64,000 bases of DNA from the NCBI GenBank assembly GCA_958436175.1, contig CAUBJF010000011.1, forward strand, positions 1 to 64,000, written 5' to 3'. The DNA comes from an uncultured Muribaculaceae bacterium. GTDB taxonomy: Bacteria; Bacteroidota; Bacteroidia; Bacteroidales; Muribaculaceae. This document shows, in pieces, positions 43,733 to 53,600 of the stretch. Numbering within the stretch: position 1 is the first letter of the stretch; each line of letters starts with the position of its first letter. The notes under the pieces were generated by a model. It had not been told where the DNA came from. It ran no database searches and saw only the letters and a program-made list of their open reading frames with translations. The translations under genes were made by a program, and so were the position numbers.

Positions 43733-45283
43733 TCATTTAAGTATCTTGGTGGCTTTCCGACCTTGTTTGACAATATAGATTCCGTTTTTCGCGGTATCAG
43801 CAGGTACCTGCCGTCCGTAGAGGTCATATAGCTCTTCCTTGCCTGTCTTTTCCGTCAGGTCTGCCTCTAAATCTTTTGTCGCAGAGTTTCCCGACATTAT
43901 GCCGGTGAGGAATGAATCGAAATCGCGACCCCAGATATCATAGCTGCCTCCGGTGCCGTAACCGTGGGGAAAGCCCTGAAGAATCTTACGTACTACGCGG
44001 CAACCGGCTTCTTCGACTGCATTGGCATTCCGTTTAAACTGCCCTGTAAAACTATCCTTTGTTCCCCAGCAATAGAAGGCAGGGGGGAGATTGGCGTTAC
44101 GGAGAGTCTCGACATCGTTCATCGACACGCTCAAACGGCCGTAGAAGGCGTAGATCATGCCCACAGCGCATGCATCGACAGGCACTTTGTCGAGTTCGTC
44201 AGGAATATATGAGCTATCGAGAGTTGTGCCATTCGTCAGGTCGCGCCAGTTAAGCAGGACCTCTCCGTTAAGGATGCCACCAGCCGAGAAACCGACAAGG
44301 GCAATGTTGGCAGGCTTGATTCTGTATTCAGCGGCGTGGGCCTTCACATAGCGGATGCCTCTCTGAAGGTCCGTCGCACTTTCCTGCATCGTATAAGGAT
44401 TAATACGATAGTTGACAACGAAGCACTGATAGCCCATAGAAGTAAGCATATCGGCAATGTCATAACCCTCGTTCTGCATGCTGCGGAACATGAAAGCACC
44501 GCCCGGACAAATCATGACAGCGCCCTTGGGCTGCACATCGTCGGCTACGGTGAATACTTCGAGGTTAGGAATAAAATCGGGACCGTCGGAGTTGTTCGCA
44601 TTGTGTGTCACAGTCGGTATATTGCCTTTTTCCCAGAGATTTACCTTGCCGGTCATCACGGCATCGCCTCGACCGGAAGGATTGTTGTTGTTCCATTCCT
44701 CGTTGATAAGGTCGATCCATGTCTGTATTCTTTGGTTGGTGATACTTCCGCTTGTCAAACCCTCTCCAGTGAGATGGGCAGCATCGGGAGTTATATTTAC
44801 AATCTCGGCAAGTGTCTCATCGCGATAGGTCGCAGCATAGGTACAGAAGGGAACCACCGTCTTGCCACTGAAGTCATAGCTTTCGCAGAAGGTATGGATA
44901 ATCATCGGCGTTGTCCACCACCATACGGGACATCCGATAAAGACGATGTCATAGTCGTCCCAGTTCTCCACACCACCTTTGATCTCAGGACGAGCGTTGT
45001 TATCTTTCTCTTCGCGAGCAACCTGTGTGCAAGGAGTGTATTCAGTCGGATAAGGTACGACAGGCTCAATTCTGAATATGTCACCGCCGGTGATATCCTG
45101 AATCGCCCCAGCCATACACTGTGTGGTGCCTCCCCAGGAGAAATAAGCTATCAACACCTTTTTGCCGCCGAAATAGGCACCTCCGCCGACTTCTACTTCT
45201 TTTCTCGGCTCGTCGCCGGCGCAAGACGAGCCAACCCCTGTCACTAATAGAGTGAGCAGAAAAATAAATAGCCTGTACAACAT
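43733..45283 (-). CDS. exported flavodoxin-esterase fusion lipoprotein
   Basis: A 516-residue protein joining two enzymes. After a lipoprotein signal (VGSSC, cysteine 21) a flavodoxin domain runs from about 42 to 193 (YFSWGGTTQ, IGCPVWWWTTP, PFCTYAATY). A linker leads to an alpha/beta-hydrolase domain at about 215-470 with the oxyanion loop CPGGAF (259-264), nucleophile GFSAG (Ser333) and the histidine loop QGFPHGYG. The last 35 residues hold the module LYDLYGRQV...GIYIVKQG seen in other exported proteins here. It heads the operon with the aldo/keto and RibD-type reductases, a dead esterase and a lipoprotein flavodoxin. Substrate unknown. Confidence 0.87.
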   Translation of the reverse strand: MLYRLFIFLLTLLVTGVGSSCAGDEPRKEVEVGGGAYFGGKKVLIAYFSWGGTTQCMAGAIQDITGGDIFRIEPVVPYPTEYTPCTQVAREEKDNNARPEIKGGVENWDDYDIVFIGCPVWWWTTPMIIHTFCESYDFSGKTVVPFCTYAATYRDETLAEIVNITPDAAHLTGEGLTSGSITNQRIQTWIDLINEEWNNNNPSGRGDAVMTGKVNLWEKGNIPTVTHNANNSDGPDFIPNLEVFTVADDVQPKGAVMICPGGAFMFRSMQNEGYDIADMLTSMGYQCFVVNYRINPYTMQESATDLQRGIRYVKAHAAEYRIKPANIALVGFSAGGILNGEVLLNWRDLTNGTTLDSSYIPDELDKVPVDACAVGMIYAFYGRLSVSMNDVETLRNANLPPAFYCWGTKDSFTGQFKRNANAVEEAGCRVVRKILQGFPHGYGTGGSYDIWGRDFDSFLTGIMSGNSATKDLEADLTEKTGKEELYDLYGRQVPADTAKNGIYIVKQGRKATKILK

Positions 45284-45302
45284 ACTTATCGAATTTATAT
45301 CG

Positions 45303-45310
45303 CAAAATTA
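45303..45310 (-). promoter_or_regulatory. -7 box of the flavodoxin-esterase operon
   Basis: TAATTTTG on the minus strand, 19 bases before the ATG at 45283. No matching -33 TTTG, compatible with an activator such as the AraC protein. Confidence 0.5.
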
Positions 45311-45653
45311 CCAATATCGACATAAGCCTTTGTTACGATTAATACGGCTTATTTTTACATTTTATCCGTTTGATTGCCGGTAAAAAAAGAGGCTACTTAT
45401 ACCAAGCGGCCTCTCCGTTGATTATACCTACTCCAAATTATCATTTTCCAATTCTAATATCTGCCATTAACAATCTATTTTTTCCTTGATTTCTACATTC
45501 AACCTTAGTACCTGCTATAGGTCTGCAAAATTGGGACAAATCTGGTTTTGCATACATGTGTAAATTACGGTCTTTGATACCTTTATTACAGGTATCCGTG
45601 TTTTTTGTATGAATGACGGTAAAAAAGGCAAGACGGCAACCAAGATAATTCAT

Positions 45654-45661
45654 TATTTTTG
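45654..45661 (+). promoter_or_regulatory. -7 box of the 45.7 kb gene
   Basis: TATTTTTG fits TAnnTTTG and lies 26 bases before the ATG at 45688. Confidence 0.45.
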
Positions 45662-45687
45662 CACCATAGATAATTAAGGCTTAGTAT

Positions 45688-46959
45688 ATGGCACGATTAC
45701 TTACTATAGTACTGTTATGCTGTATTGCGGCTGTATCCGTGGCTCAGGAGCCTTCGGATGCTTTTTTCGTGACCATAATAGGCACAGTGAAAGACAAAGA
45801 CACCAAAAAATCGCTCGGGAATGTGAGCATTTCGCTTGAGGATACCAACATCGGCACAGTCAGCAATAATGACGGGACGTTCTCCCTGACAATTCCGGTG
45901 GCTAATTCGGACGGCAGAATCAAGGTAGAACAGCTCGGCTACTTCAGCAGCTTGATACCCTTGTTGGGGCTGCCGTCAAATGGCAAGCATATAACGATAC
46001 AGATGACATCTTCGGCCAAGATGCTTAAGGAGGTAATCGTACGGAGCGGAAAACCTGAAGAGATTGTCGTCAAGGCCCTCGAGAAGATTCCGGACAACTA
46101 TTCACGCGATAAGAATCTTTTTACTGCCTTCTATCGCGAGACCGTCCAAAAAGGCAGGCGGTACATTGGCGTTTCGGAGGCTATCATTGATGTCTACAAG
46201 ACTCCTTACACACGTAGAGTGAGCAATGGGGAACGGGTACAGATTAAGAAAGGACGCAGACTGATCAGCCTCAACAAGCGCGACACTCTTTCGGTCAAGA
46301 TCGAAGGAGGTCCGACACTTCCTTTAATAGTCGATTTTGTAAAGAACGGTGACTTCCTATTTGATTACACCGACTTGGCATACTATCATTTCGAGATGGA
46401 AAAGCCTGTCAGCATAGACGATCGTATGCAGTACGTGATACGCTTCTCGCCAAAAGTGAAACTAAGTTACGCACTCTGTCGTGGTCTGCTTTACATCGAC
46501 CAGGAGACACTGTCGTTCAGCAAGGCCGAATTCGAGCTCGATATGTCCGACCGGTACAAAGCGACTAACGCTATCCTCCGCAAGAAACCGCGTGGACTTC
46601 GTTTCAAGCCTCAGGAAATGGCATTTACAGTTACTTACCGTCTTGCCGACGGTGTTTCGTATCTTAACTATATCAAGACGACGACACGTTTCAAATGTGA
46701 CTGGAAGCGAAGGTTGTTTTCATCTGGGTATACCACCGATGCCGAAATGGTAATGGTCGACAGAGTGGGCAATCCTCAAGAGGGCATTCATAGTAAACAG
46801 TCCTTTGGCAAGGATGATATTTTCTATGATGCCGTGACCGATTACTGGGACGCTGATTTCTGGAAGGGTTACAATATTATCGCGCCGACGGAGTCTCTGG
46901 ACAAGGCTGTAGTGAAACTAAAAAAGAACAACGCCAAAACGATTGCCATATACCCATAA
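45688..46959 (+). CDS. exported carboxypeptidase-like regulatory domain protein
   Basis: A 423-residue protein with a signal peptide (about 1-19, ending SVAQ). Residues 27-110 form a CarboxypepD_reg-like beta domain (IIGTVKDKDTKKSLGNVSI, NDGTFSLTIP). The rest has the pattern LKEVIVR...VVKALEKIPDNYSRDKNLFTAFYRE, the start of a domain found in Bacteroidota outer-membrane-associated proteins of the DUF5686 type, but without the C-terminal barrel. It may be periplasmic or attached to the outer membrane. Function is unknown. It is followed by an AraC gene after 24 bases. Confidence 0.75.
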   Translation: MARLLTIVLLCCIAAVSVAQEPSDAFFVTIIGTVKDKDTKKSLGNVSISLEDTNIGTVSNNDGTFSLTIPVANSDGRIKVEQLGYFSSLIPLLGLPSNGKHITIQMTSSAKMLKEVIVRSGKPEEIVVKALEKIPDNYSRDKNLFTAFYRETVQKGRRYIGVSEAIIDVYKTPYTRRVSNGERVQIKKGRRLISLNKRDTLSVKIEGGPTLPLIVDFVKNGDFLFDYTDLAYYHFEMEKPVSIDDRMQYVIRFSPKVKLSYALCRGLLYIDQETLSFSKAEFELDMSDRYKATNAILRKKPRGLRFKPQEMAFTVTYRLADGVSYLNYIKTTTRFKCDWKRRLFSSGYTTDAEMVMVDRVGNPQEGIHSKQSFGKDDIFYDAVTDYWDADFWKGYNIIAPTESLDKAVVKLKKNNAKTIAIYP

Positions 46960-46983
46960 CCGACACATAGTTACCACGACCGT

Positions 46984-47790
46984 ATGGTCAGCATAAAGGA
47001 CGTTATCATCGAAGAGACGCTTGAAGGCCTCGGCACAGAGGCTTTCAGCGACTATCTTGCCCATGCCATATGCATTGCCGGACATTGTTCTTTCACCTTC
47101 AATGGGAATGACTTTGAGCTTAAAGAGGGGAGTCTGATGATAGTGCGAAAAGGCAAGCTTGTCGAACGGATTAGACCTTCAGAAGATTTCAAAGTTAAAG
47201 TGCTATATGTAACCTCGTCATTCATAGAACTATGCACTCCGCAGACCAACTACGGGATGAAAGGTCAGCTCTCACTGTTCCTGAATCCGGTCATGAACCT
47301 TGACGAGAGCCAGCGCTTTGTCTGCGAACGGGATTTTCGGTGGATAGAATATCGTCTCTCACAGACCCGTCACGCATTCTATCGCGAATTGCTCATCAAT
47401 GCCGTCCAATCGGCCATTCTCGATTTCTTCGACTTCCACCTGGTCATCAATAAAGAATCAACCGTCTCCACACAGAATGCATCTCTTATGAGCCGCTTCC
47501 TCGAGATGCTCGAGAACGGAGATTATCGTATAAACAGAGAAGTGACGTACTATGCCGATGCCTTGTGCGTAACGCCGAAATATCTCTCGGAAATTTCAAA
47601 AAAGGTAAGTGGCTACCCGGCAAACTATTGGATAAACCGCTATACATCGCTTGATATAGCGCGACTGCTGCGCGACAAGACACTGTCCTTCGTTCAAATT
47701 TCGGACATATTCCATTTCTCATCGCCTGCATATTTCAGCCGATATGTGCAGCGCACGCTTGGCCTCAATCCATCTCGCTACAGGGAATAA
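46984..47790 (+). CDS. AraC-family transcriptional regulator
   Basis: A 268-residue regulator. A cupin-like N-terminal part (about 15-100; GNDFELKEGSLMIVRKG) precedes a linker helix region and the C-terminal AraC domain (about 170-268) with ADALCVTPKYLSEISKKVSG and SDIFHFSSPAYFSRYVQRTLG. It lies 36 bases upstream of a Tat-exported ferredoxin-flavodoxin gene on the same strand and may control it, in parallel with the AraC gene at 39.8-40.7 kb. Confidence 0.9.
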   Translation: MVSIKDVIIEETLEGLGTEAFSDYLAHAICIAGHCSFTFNGNDFELKEGSLMIVRKGKLVERIRPSEDFKVKVLYVTSSFIELCTPQTNYGMKGQLSLFLNPVMNLDESQRFVCERDFRWIEYRLSQTRHAFYRELLINAVQSAILDFFDFHLVINKESTVSTQNASLMSRFLEMLENGDYRINREVTYYADALCVTPKYLSEISKKVSGYPANYWINRYTSLDIARLLRDKTLSFVQISDIFHFSSPAYFSRYVQRTLGLNPSRYRE

Positions 47791-47826
47791 TCTACTACAA
47801 CGGAATAAAAAGGCTCGACAGATACT

Positions 47827-48723
47827 ATGAAGACTGACAAGAATATCACCAGGAGAAAGGCCCTGAAGATGATGGGTGCCTTTATGGCAAGCTCCTCCAT
47901 ATCCTCGCTCGGACTGGTTTCCCTAGCGTCATGCACACCAAGGGACAAGACACCAAAGCGGCTCGTATTCTATTTCACGGCCACGGGCAACAGCCTCTAC
48001 GTAGCCCGGGTTCTTTCGCCCGAGCCGATAAGTATTCCGCAGGCACTTAAAAACGGGAAACTTGATTTCGAAGCGGACGAGATCGGTTTTGTCTTCCCCG
48101 ACTTTGCGGCATCGGCACCTTTGATGGTACGCGAATTTATCGAAAAGTCCAGTTTCAAGGCCCCCTATATATTTTCAATAATCACATACGGCAATTATGC
48201 CGCCAATGTCTGCGACTGGTGGAATGACTTCTGCAAGCAGCACAATGTGACGAACGACTATATCAACACTCTGCTGATGGTCGATAACTATCTTCCTGTA
48301 TTCGACATGAACGAGCAGATGAAGATGGACAAGAAAATCCCTGAAAATCTCACCACAATAGTAAGGGACATCGACGCACGTCGTCAATATATAAGCCATG
48401 TCGAAATCGACGAACAGATGCAGGATTTGATAAATCATTTGCAGGCAGATCATTTCCCTATGCAGGCTGAACGTCTACTCGCCTTGAATGAGACCGCATG
48501 TGTGGGGTGTGGAATCTGCTCTACAGTCTGTCCTCACGACAATTTCACGATAGGAAGGAATGCTTCGTTCAAAGGTTCGTGCGAATTCTGCCTCGCTTGT
48601 GTCCATGCATGTCCGCAGAAGGCGTTGACTCTCGCCCGTGGAGAACGCAATCCGCAGGCCCGTTTTCGCAACGAGAATGTCTCGTTAGCTGACTTGCGAA
48701 GGGCAAATGGCCGGAAGGGTTGA
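47827..48723 (+). CDS. Tat-exported ferredoxin-flavodoxin (EFR1-like)
   Basis: A 298-residue redox protein. The N-terminus carries a twin-arginine motif (TRRKALKMMG, Arg9-Arg10) followed by a hydrophobic stretch and a lipobox LASC (cysteine 36), so it should be exported folded and lipidated. A flavodoxin-like domain follows (YFTATGNSLYVA at about 50-61). Near residues 225-265 there are two [4Fe-4S] motifs, CVGCGICSTVCP and CEFCLACVHACP. The domain order matches EFR1-family ferrodoxins, normally cytoplasmic. It likely passes electrons between an unknown donor and the exported flavodoxins of this region. Confidence 0.87.
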   Translation: MKTDKNITRRKALKMMGAFMASSSISSLGLVSLASCTPRDKTPKRLVFYFTATGNSLYVARVLSPEPISIPQALKNGKLDFEADEIGFVFPDFAASAPLMVREFIEKSSFKAPYIFSIITYGNYAANVCDWWNDFCKQHNVTNDYINTLLMVDNYLPVFDMNEQMKMDKKIPENLTTIVRDIDARRQYISHVEIDEQMQDLINHLQADHFPMQAERLLALNETACVGCGICSTVCPHDNFTIGRNASFKGSCEFCLACVHACPQKALTLARGERNPQARFRNENVSLADLRRANGRKG

Positions 48724-48757
48724 ACACCTATTCCGTACATTTTTATTTATGGCTGCC

Positions 48758-49387
48758 CTAATCCTCGTTGAGGAAGTTCGTGAAGTATTGTCGCTCTTGC
48801 TCGGGGAGACCGTTCTTCTCCTTGGATGCTGCTATGGCTTTGATCAGGAAAGCCATGTTACGGCCAAGATTACGCATCGTCTGCAGGCCTTCCTTGTCTT
48901 TCTCGACATCGGAAGCAGTATAACCATGTACTTCGTTCCAATATGTACTGGAAACGACAGGCATCGACGAAATGGTGAAATATTTGTTGATTTCATCGAA
49001 TGCGGAAGTCGACCCGGCACGTCGCGATGAAATGACAGCAGCCCCGACTTTCATAGTCTTGTCGAAGGTCCCTATTGTCGAGTAGAACAATCGGTCGAGG
49101 AAAGCAAGTAACTGGCCGTTGCACCCTGCATAATATGTCGGCGACCCGACAACTATACCGTCACACTCGGCAAACAAGGGTGCTGTCTCGTTGACAAGAT
49201 CATTGAAGACACATTTGTTTGTCTTGCGGCAAGTGCGGCAAGCGATACAGCCTCTCACGTCTTTGTTACCTACATTGACGCGACGGCACTCGATACCGTT
49301 CTGTATCAGTATGGATTCCACTTCTTTCAAAGCCCGGTCGATACATCCGTGGAGATCCGGACTGCCATTGATTGTTAGTACCTTCAT
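48758..49387 (-). CDS. flavodoxin-family NAD(P)H-dependent FMN reductase
   Basis: A 209-residue cytoplasmic flavoprotein of the NADPH-dependent FMN reductase / iron-sulfur flavoprotein group. The FMN loop is TINGSPDLHGC; a cysteine cluster GCIACRTCRKTNKC follows at about 46-59; GSPTYYAGCNG binds the flavin. The cysteine pattern is near but not identical to the compact cluster of archaeal iron-sulfur flavoproteins, so a metal centre is possible, not certain. It starts ten bases after an alpha/beta-hydrolase gene and likely shares its transcript. Confidence 0.86.
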   Translation of the reverse strand: MKVLTINGSPDLHGCIDRALKEVESILIQNGIECRRVNVGNKDVRGCIACRTCRKTNKCVFNDLVNETAPLFAECDGIVVGSPTYYAGCNGQLLAFLDRLFYSTIGTFDKTMKVGAAVISSRRAGSTSAFDEINKYFTISSMPVVSSTYWNEVHGYTASDVEKDKEGLQTMRNLGRNMAFLIKAIAASKEKNGLPEQERQYFTNFLNED

Positions 49388-49397
49388 GTTAGATTAT

Positions 49398-50456
49398 TTA
49401 GTCAGACAGTTTGTTATCACGGAGCCATCTTGCCACATGGGCTGCGATGACATCATTGTTGAGCTCCTGCATCATAAAATGCGAATTGCCTTTGATGCCG
49501 ATTTTCGGAAGTTCGACAAGTCTCGCATTGCCGCCGTGCCGGTTTAAGGCATTGACAAATTCACGAGCCATCTTCAGTCGCACCTCCCAGTTGCTTCCGC
49601 CTAATGTCGTAGCTCCAGATTCAGGAATATAGTCTCCAAAATATATAACAATCGGTTTATGGGTAAGTTCCAGGAACCTTTCGGCGGCTACGGGAACTCC
49701 GGCAAGACCACCGGTAAGACCCGGAAGAGCCTCTGGTACCTCTCCTTCGGGAAATACGAATCCTCCGGGTTCGAGCGCGACGACACCCTTCACTTCTGTA
49801 TTGTTCATCGCTGCTATCCAGCCCGGGAAGCCGCCAGCCGAGTGGGTCACGAGGATATGGTCGCCGATTTTCCGCGCCATGGCGTCGAGTGCTGCGACAT
49901 CAAGTTTGTGGTCGCTCAGGTCGGGAACCATCTGGCGAAAAAAATTTGACACGCTCAGTGAGTCCTTCGGGAACTGGATGCCCTCGTTCCAATCCGGCCA
50001 CAGTCCCATACGCCAGATATCAAACCAGAATTCCTCGTCGGCTACAGGCTTGACCGTGACTTCATTGCTTGTGCGTGATGCGTGTCCGCGACCTGGAAGG
50101 TCGAGAACGTAGGTCGGATAACCTTCCCGGAGAAGGAGAGTAGCGAATCCGTCACGACGGTCAGGTGTTGTCTCCCAGCAAACACCGTCGCCGCCGAAGC
50201 CATGTACAAAAACAAGCGGAAGCCTCTTGGCATCCACCGGAATTTGGTACCTGGCAAAAGCATGGTCGCAGCGGTATGTCTGTCCATCCTGTACAGGGTC
50301 CGTCCAACCTACAAATGTATCGGGATCAAATATTCCGGGACGTTCTATGGTTATGCCCCCGACGGGGAACTGTCCCTGACGATCTATCATCAAGGGCTCT
50401 GTTGCAAATCCTGTCAGGCTTATCAATGAAGATATTATTAAAGCTGATGTTTTCAT
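49398..50456 (-). CDS. secreted alpha/beta-hydrolase
   Basis: A 352-residue exported hydrolase. Signal peptide about 1-19 (LTGFATE). The fold begins at about 70: oxyanion loop VFVHGFGGDG, DLPGRGHAS, nucleophile elbow VTHSAGG (Ser at about 207), and the C-terminal histidine in GIKGNSHFMMQ. The family covers esterases and lactonases; substrate is unknown. It is cotranscribed with the flavin reductase gene that follows. Confidence 0.86.
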   Translation of the reverse strand: MKTSALIISSLISLTGFATEPLMIDRQGQFPVGGITIERPGIFDPDTFVGWTDPVQDGQTYRCDHAFARYQIPVDAKRLPLVFVHGFGGDGVCWETTPDRRDGFATLLLREGYPTYVLDLPGRGHASRTSNEVTVKPVADEEFWFDIWRMGLWPDWNEGIQFPKDSLSVSNFFRQMVPDLSDHKLDVAALDAMARKIGDHILVTHSAGGFPGWIAAMNNTEVKGVVALEPGGFVFPEGEVPEALPGLTGGLAGVPVAAERFLELTHKPIVIYFGDYIPESGATTLGGSNWEVRLKMAREFVNALNRHGGNARLVELPKIGIKGNSHFMMQELNNDVIAAHVARWLRDNKLSD

Positions 50457-50520
50457 TAGTCCGTCATATAATTACTGTCTTCTGGTACATAACAAAATCG
50501 GGACCTGAATTTATATGTGA

Positions 50521-50556
50521 AATTTTCGGTATTCGTTATAGAATTTACCGAAAATT
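50521..50556. repeat. inverted repeat between hydrolase and hybrid regulator genes
   Basis: AATTTTCGGT and ACCGAAAATT are perfect 10-base arms around a 16-base centre that itself contains ATTC/GAAT. It lies 65 bases upstream of the hydrolase start and about 100 bases beyond the end of the hybrid regulator gene. It may be an operator or a weak terminator. Confidence 0.55.
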
Positions 50557-50653
50557 TTAGGGCCTTAATACTCGTCGCCTTTGCGTCAAGCTGTAGAGAA
50601 GCTTAAGAGCGCAGTATTCTCATGAATAAATATTCCCCAGATAATGATGGGTC

Positions 50654-53600
50654 TCATTCCTCCTGAATCTTGAGCATATACTGCTTTGGCGGCATCTGCA
50701 TCTTGCGTTTGAAGGTCTCCCGGAATGTCTTCACGTCCTTGAATCCGCACATTTCGGACACGGTCTGTACGTTCGATACACCTTCTTTGAAAAGCTGTAC
50801 TGCCTTGTAGATACGGTACTCGTTGATAAAGTCGATTATCGACATGCCGGTCATACTCTTGATTTTCTTATATAGGGCCGAATGGCTCATAGAAAGTCGT
50901 GAGGCGAGCATCGCTATGTCGAAATTATCGAGATTCATGCATTCATTGATTATTCTTCTGCATTCGAGCAGGAATTTTTGCTCTTCCCGGTTGTAGTTGC
51001 CTGAGGAAGCGGGCAACGATGACCCATCGTTGCTATGTTCGAAGAGACGTTCAATCTGCTTGACGAGTACTTTGAGGGGGATTGGTTTTGTCAGATAGGC
51101 ATCCGCCCCTTCGTCGAAGGCTTTCAGCATGTCTTCTTCAGAGGTCAATGCAGAAAAGACTACAACCTTGATGTCGCGTGTACGTTTATCCTCTTTGAGT
51201 GCTTTCAAGACGTCATGTCCGTCGAAATCCGGCATCATCAAATCTGTTATGACGACATCGAAGCCGCCTTTCTTGGCCAGTTCAACAGCTTCCCTTGCAT
51301 CGGCTATCTCTGTCACTCTATAGTTCTCTTCGAATGCCTTGACAAGGACAGACAGTACTTCGCGGTTGTCGTCGATGAGAAGAACAGACCGTGTCGCGGT
51401 CGGATCGGAGATGCGTGTGCCAGCCTCCCCCTGATTTTCCGGAATGAATAATTTCTCTTTAAGAGGTACAGGGAGATACCTGGCTTCAGTCGTTGGTAGG
51501 GGAGAGGAGGACAGCTTCTTGGGAAGTATGACAGTAAATCTCGACCCTTCGTTGATCTTGCTGTCTACGGTTATGCTACCGTGATGCAGCTCTACAAGCT
51601 CTTTGACGAAAGCAAGACCGATGCCGTCGCCACTGCTTATCTTCTGGCCGCGTTCGGTGCGCATAAAGGGCTCGAATATTTTAGTCTGTAATTTATCCAC
51701 GATACCTATGCCGTTGTCAGTCACGGATATCTCGATGCTGTCGTTGTTTTCTTGGAGGGTCAGGGTCACTTTACCGTCCTTTTGAGTGTACTTGTAGGCA
51801 TTGGAGACGAGGTTCGTTACTATAAGTTCCAATTTGTCGGGGTCGACTTCCGCTTCGACTGGGGGCTCCGAATAGCTATATTCGAATGTCTGCGATTTCT
51901 GACGGCATAGTTGCTCGTAATCGGCAGCCAGTTCTCCAAGAAGAGCCTGTACATCAATACGCCTTGCATTGAGTGACAGGTGACCGGTATCGGTTTTTCG
52001 AAAATCGATGATATGGCTGATGAGCTTGTTGAGTTTCGCTGAGTTGCGGTATATTCCGACGAGATTGTTCACGGGCACTGTCTGTCGGCCCGAATCATAC
52101 ATCTCTTCAATCTGGGCGGAAATCAGGAAGCATGGAGTCCTCAGTTCGTGGGTGATGTTGGCATAGAAATCCAGCTTGGCTTCGTTCAGCCTGTTGGCCG
52201 AGTCCCTTTCGACTTCAGCTATATGGATTTTCTCGCGGTTCTTTATGAATTTGTACCAGACCCATGCTACGGCTACGAGTAAAGACAGGCCTAAGAGTAC
52301 CCATATGGCAAACATCAGCGGTGTGGCATACCAGGCAGGATGTATTTTAATGGACATCGAGGTAGGAGTACTCCAGCTGCCGTCGGGCAAGGTATGACGT
52401 ACTGACAGTCTGTATTTCCCTGCCGGTACATAGGTGTATATTGCCGAACGTGTATCAGAGACATCTCGCCATTCCTTCTCCAGGCCGTCGAGCCTGCATT
52501 CGAATTTGATCTGTTCTGGATTCGACATCTCGGGGACAGTAAAGTTTATCTGGAAGAAGTTTTGGTCATTGTCGAGCTCGAGCGTTGAATCTCCGGTCGA
52601 GAAAAGGGGAAAACCTTTCCCTCCATTATTGAACACTTCTATGCCTGTGAATACCATTGAGGCGAGTCTTATGTTCTCGCTTGTCTGAGTGAAAGGATAT
52701 TTCAGCAGTCCGGAAGTCGTTCCGAAATATGCTGTGTCTTTGTCCTTTGAGGCAGCGTTGAATGTAAACATCCTGGGCATGCGCTCGTCATTGAGAGGCA
52801 TAATATAATCATTCTCCCTGATATATTTCAGCAACCCGTGATTGGTGCCTATGAATATGTCGCCGTTATTGTCTTCAACCATAGAAAGGATTTGCATGCC
52901 CGTCTCGTCGGCTCTTTGTTTGTAGGATTTTAGGATTTGCTTTGACACAGGATCAATTTTGCACAACATTGCGTTGTCGATGTCGACCCAGAGGGAATGC
53001 TGTGAGTCCACAAACACGAAGGGTATCTTACGGCCGGGTATTTTAATGCCTCCCTGCGAGGGGCTGTCACTGTGACGCTCTATGATAGCTTTTCGTCGGC
53101 GGTCAATCTGGAGCAGCCCGTTCCATCTTGTAGCAACGTAAATATTGTTCCCGTCGATAGCCATCGACAGGACATCGGATTGCTGAGTACCCGGAATCGA
53201 TGTGAATTCATGTGTCTGTTTGTCGAAGACACTCAGCGAGTTGCCGCCTATCCAGAGCTTACCTTCGCCGTCGTCTCTGATTATCCACAGTTTGTTGCTC
53301 GGCTCACTGTCTCCGGGTGCTTTGAAAGTAGTGAATTTCTCGCTGTCCAGATTACATTGTACCAGCCCCGTGCCGTACAGTGCCGCCCATAGGGTATTTC
53401 CGTCCTTTACGAGTGACACGACATTGTCGGCAGGCATTCCGGAATTTAGTTTGGTATATTGCCTGTATTCGCCAGTACTTGAATTCAAAACCTCAAGGCC
53501 GCCTCCGTCGAGCCCTATGTACATCATCTCGCCGTCAGGTATCACTGCTGTCACGATATCATAGCACAGTCTCCCTGAATGTTTATCTAATATCGAGTAG

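Larger units (their letters stand above)
45284..45687. other. divergent intergenic region
   Basis: 404 bases between the flavodoxin-esterase operon and a plus-strand gene. It contains a -7 box on each side and a short hairpin GAGGC...GCCTC at about 45391-45415. A 70-codon minus-strand frame (45441-45653) has no recognisable content and overlaps the plus-strand promoter. Confidence 0.5.

Noticed and set aside
45441..45653. 70-codon minus-strand frame between divergent genes
   Set aside because: No recognisable sequence, no promoter, and it overlaps the control region of the plus-strand gene.
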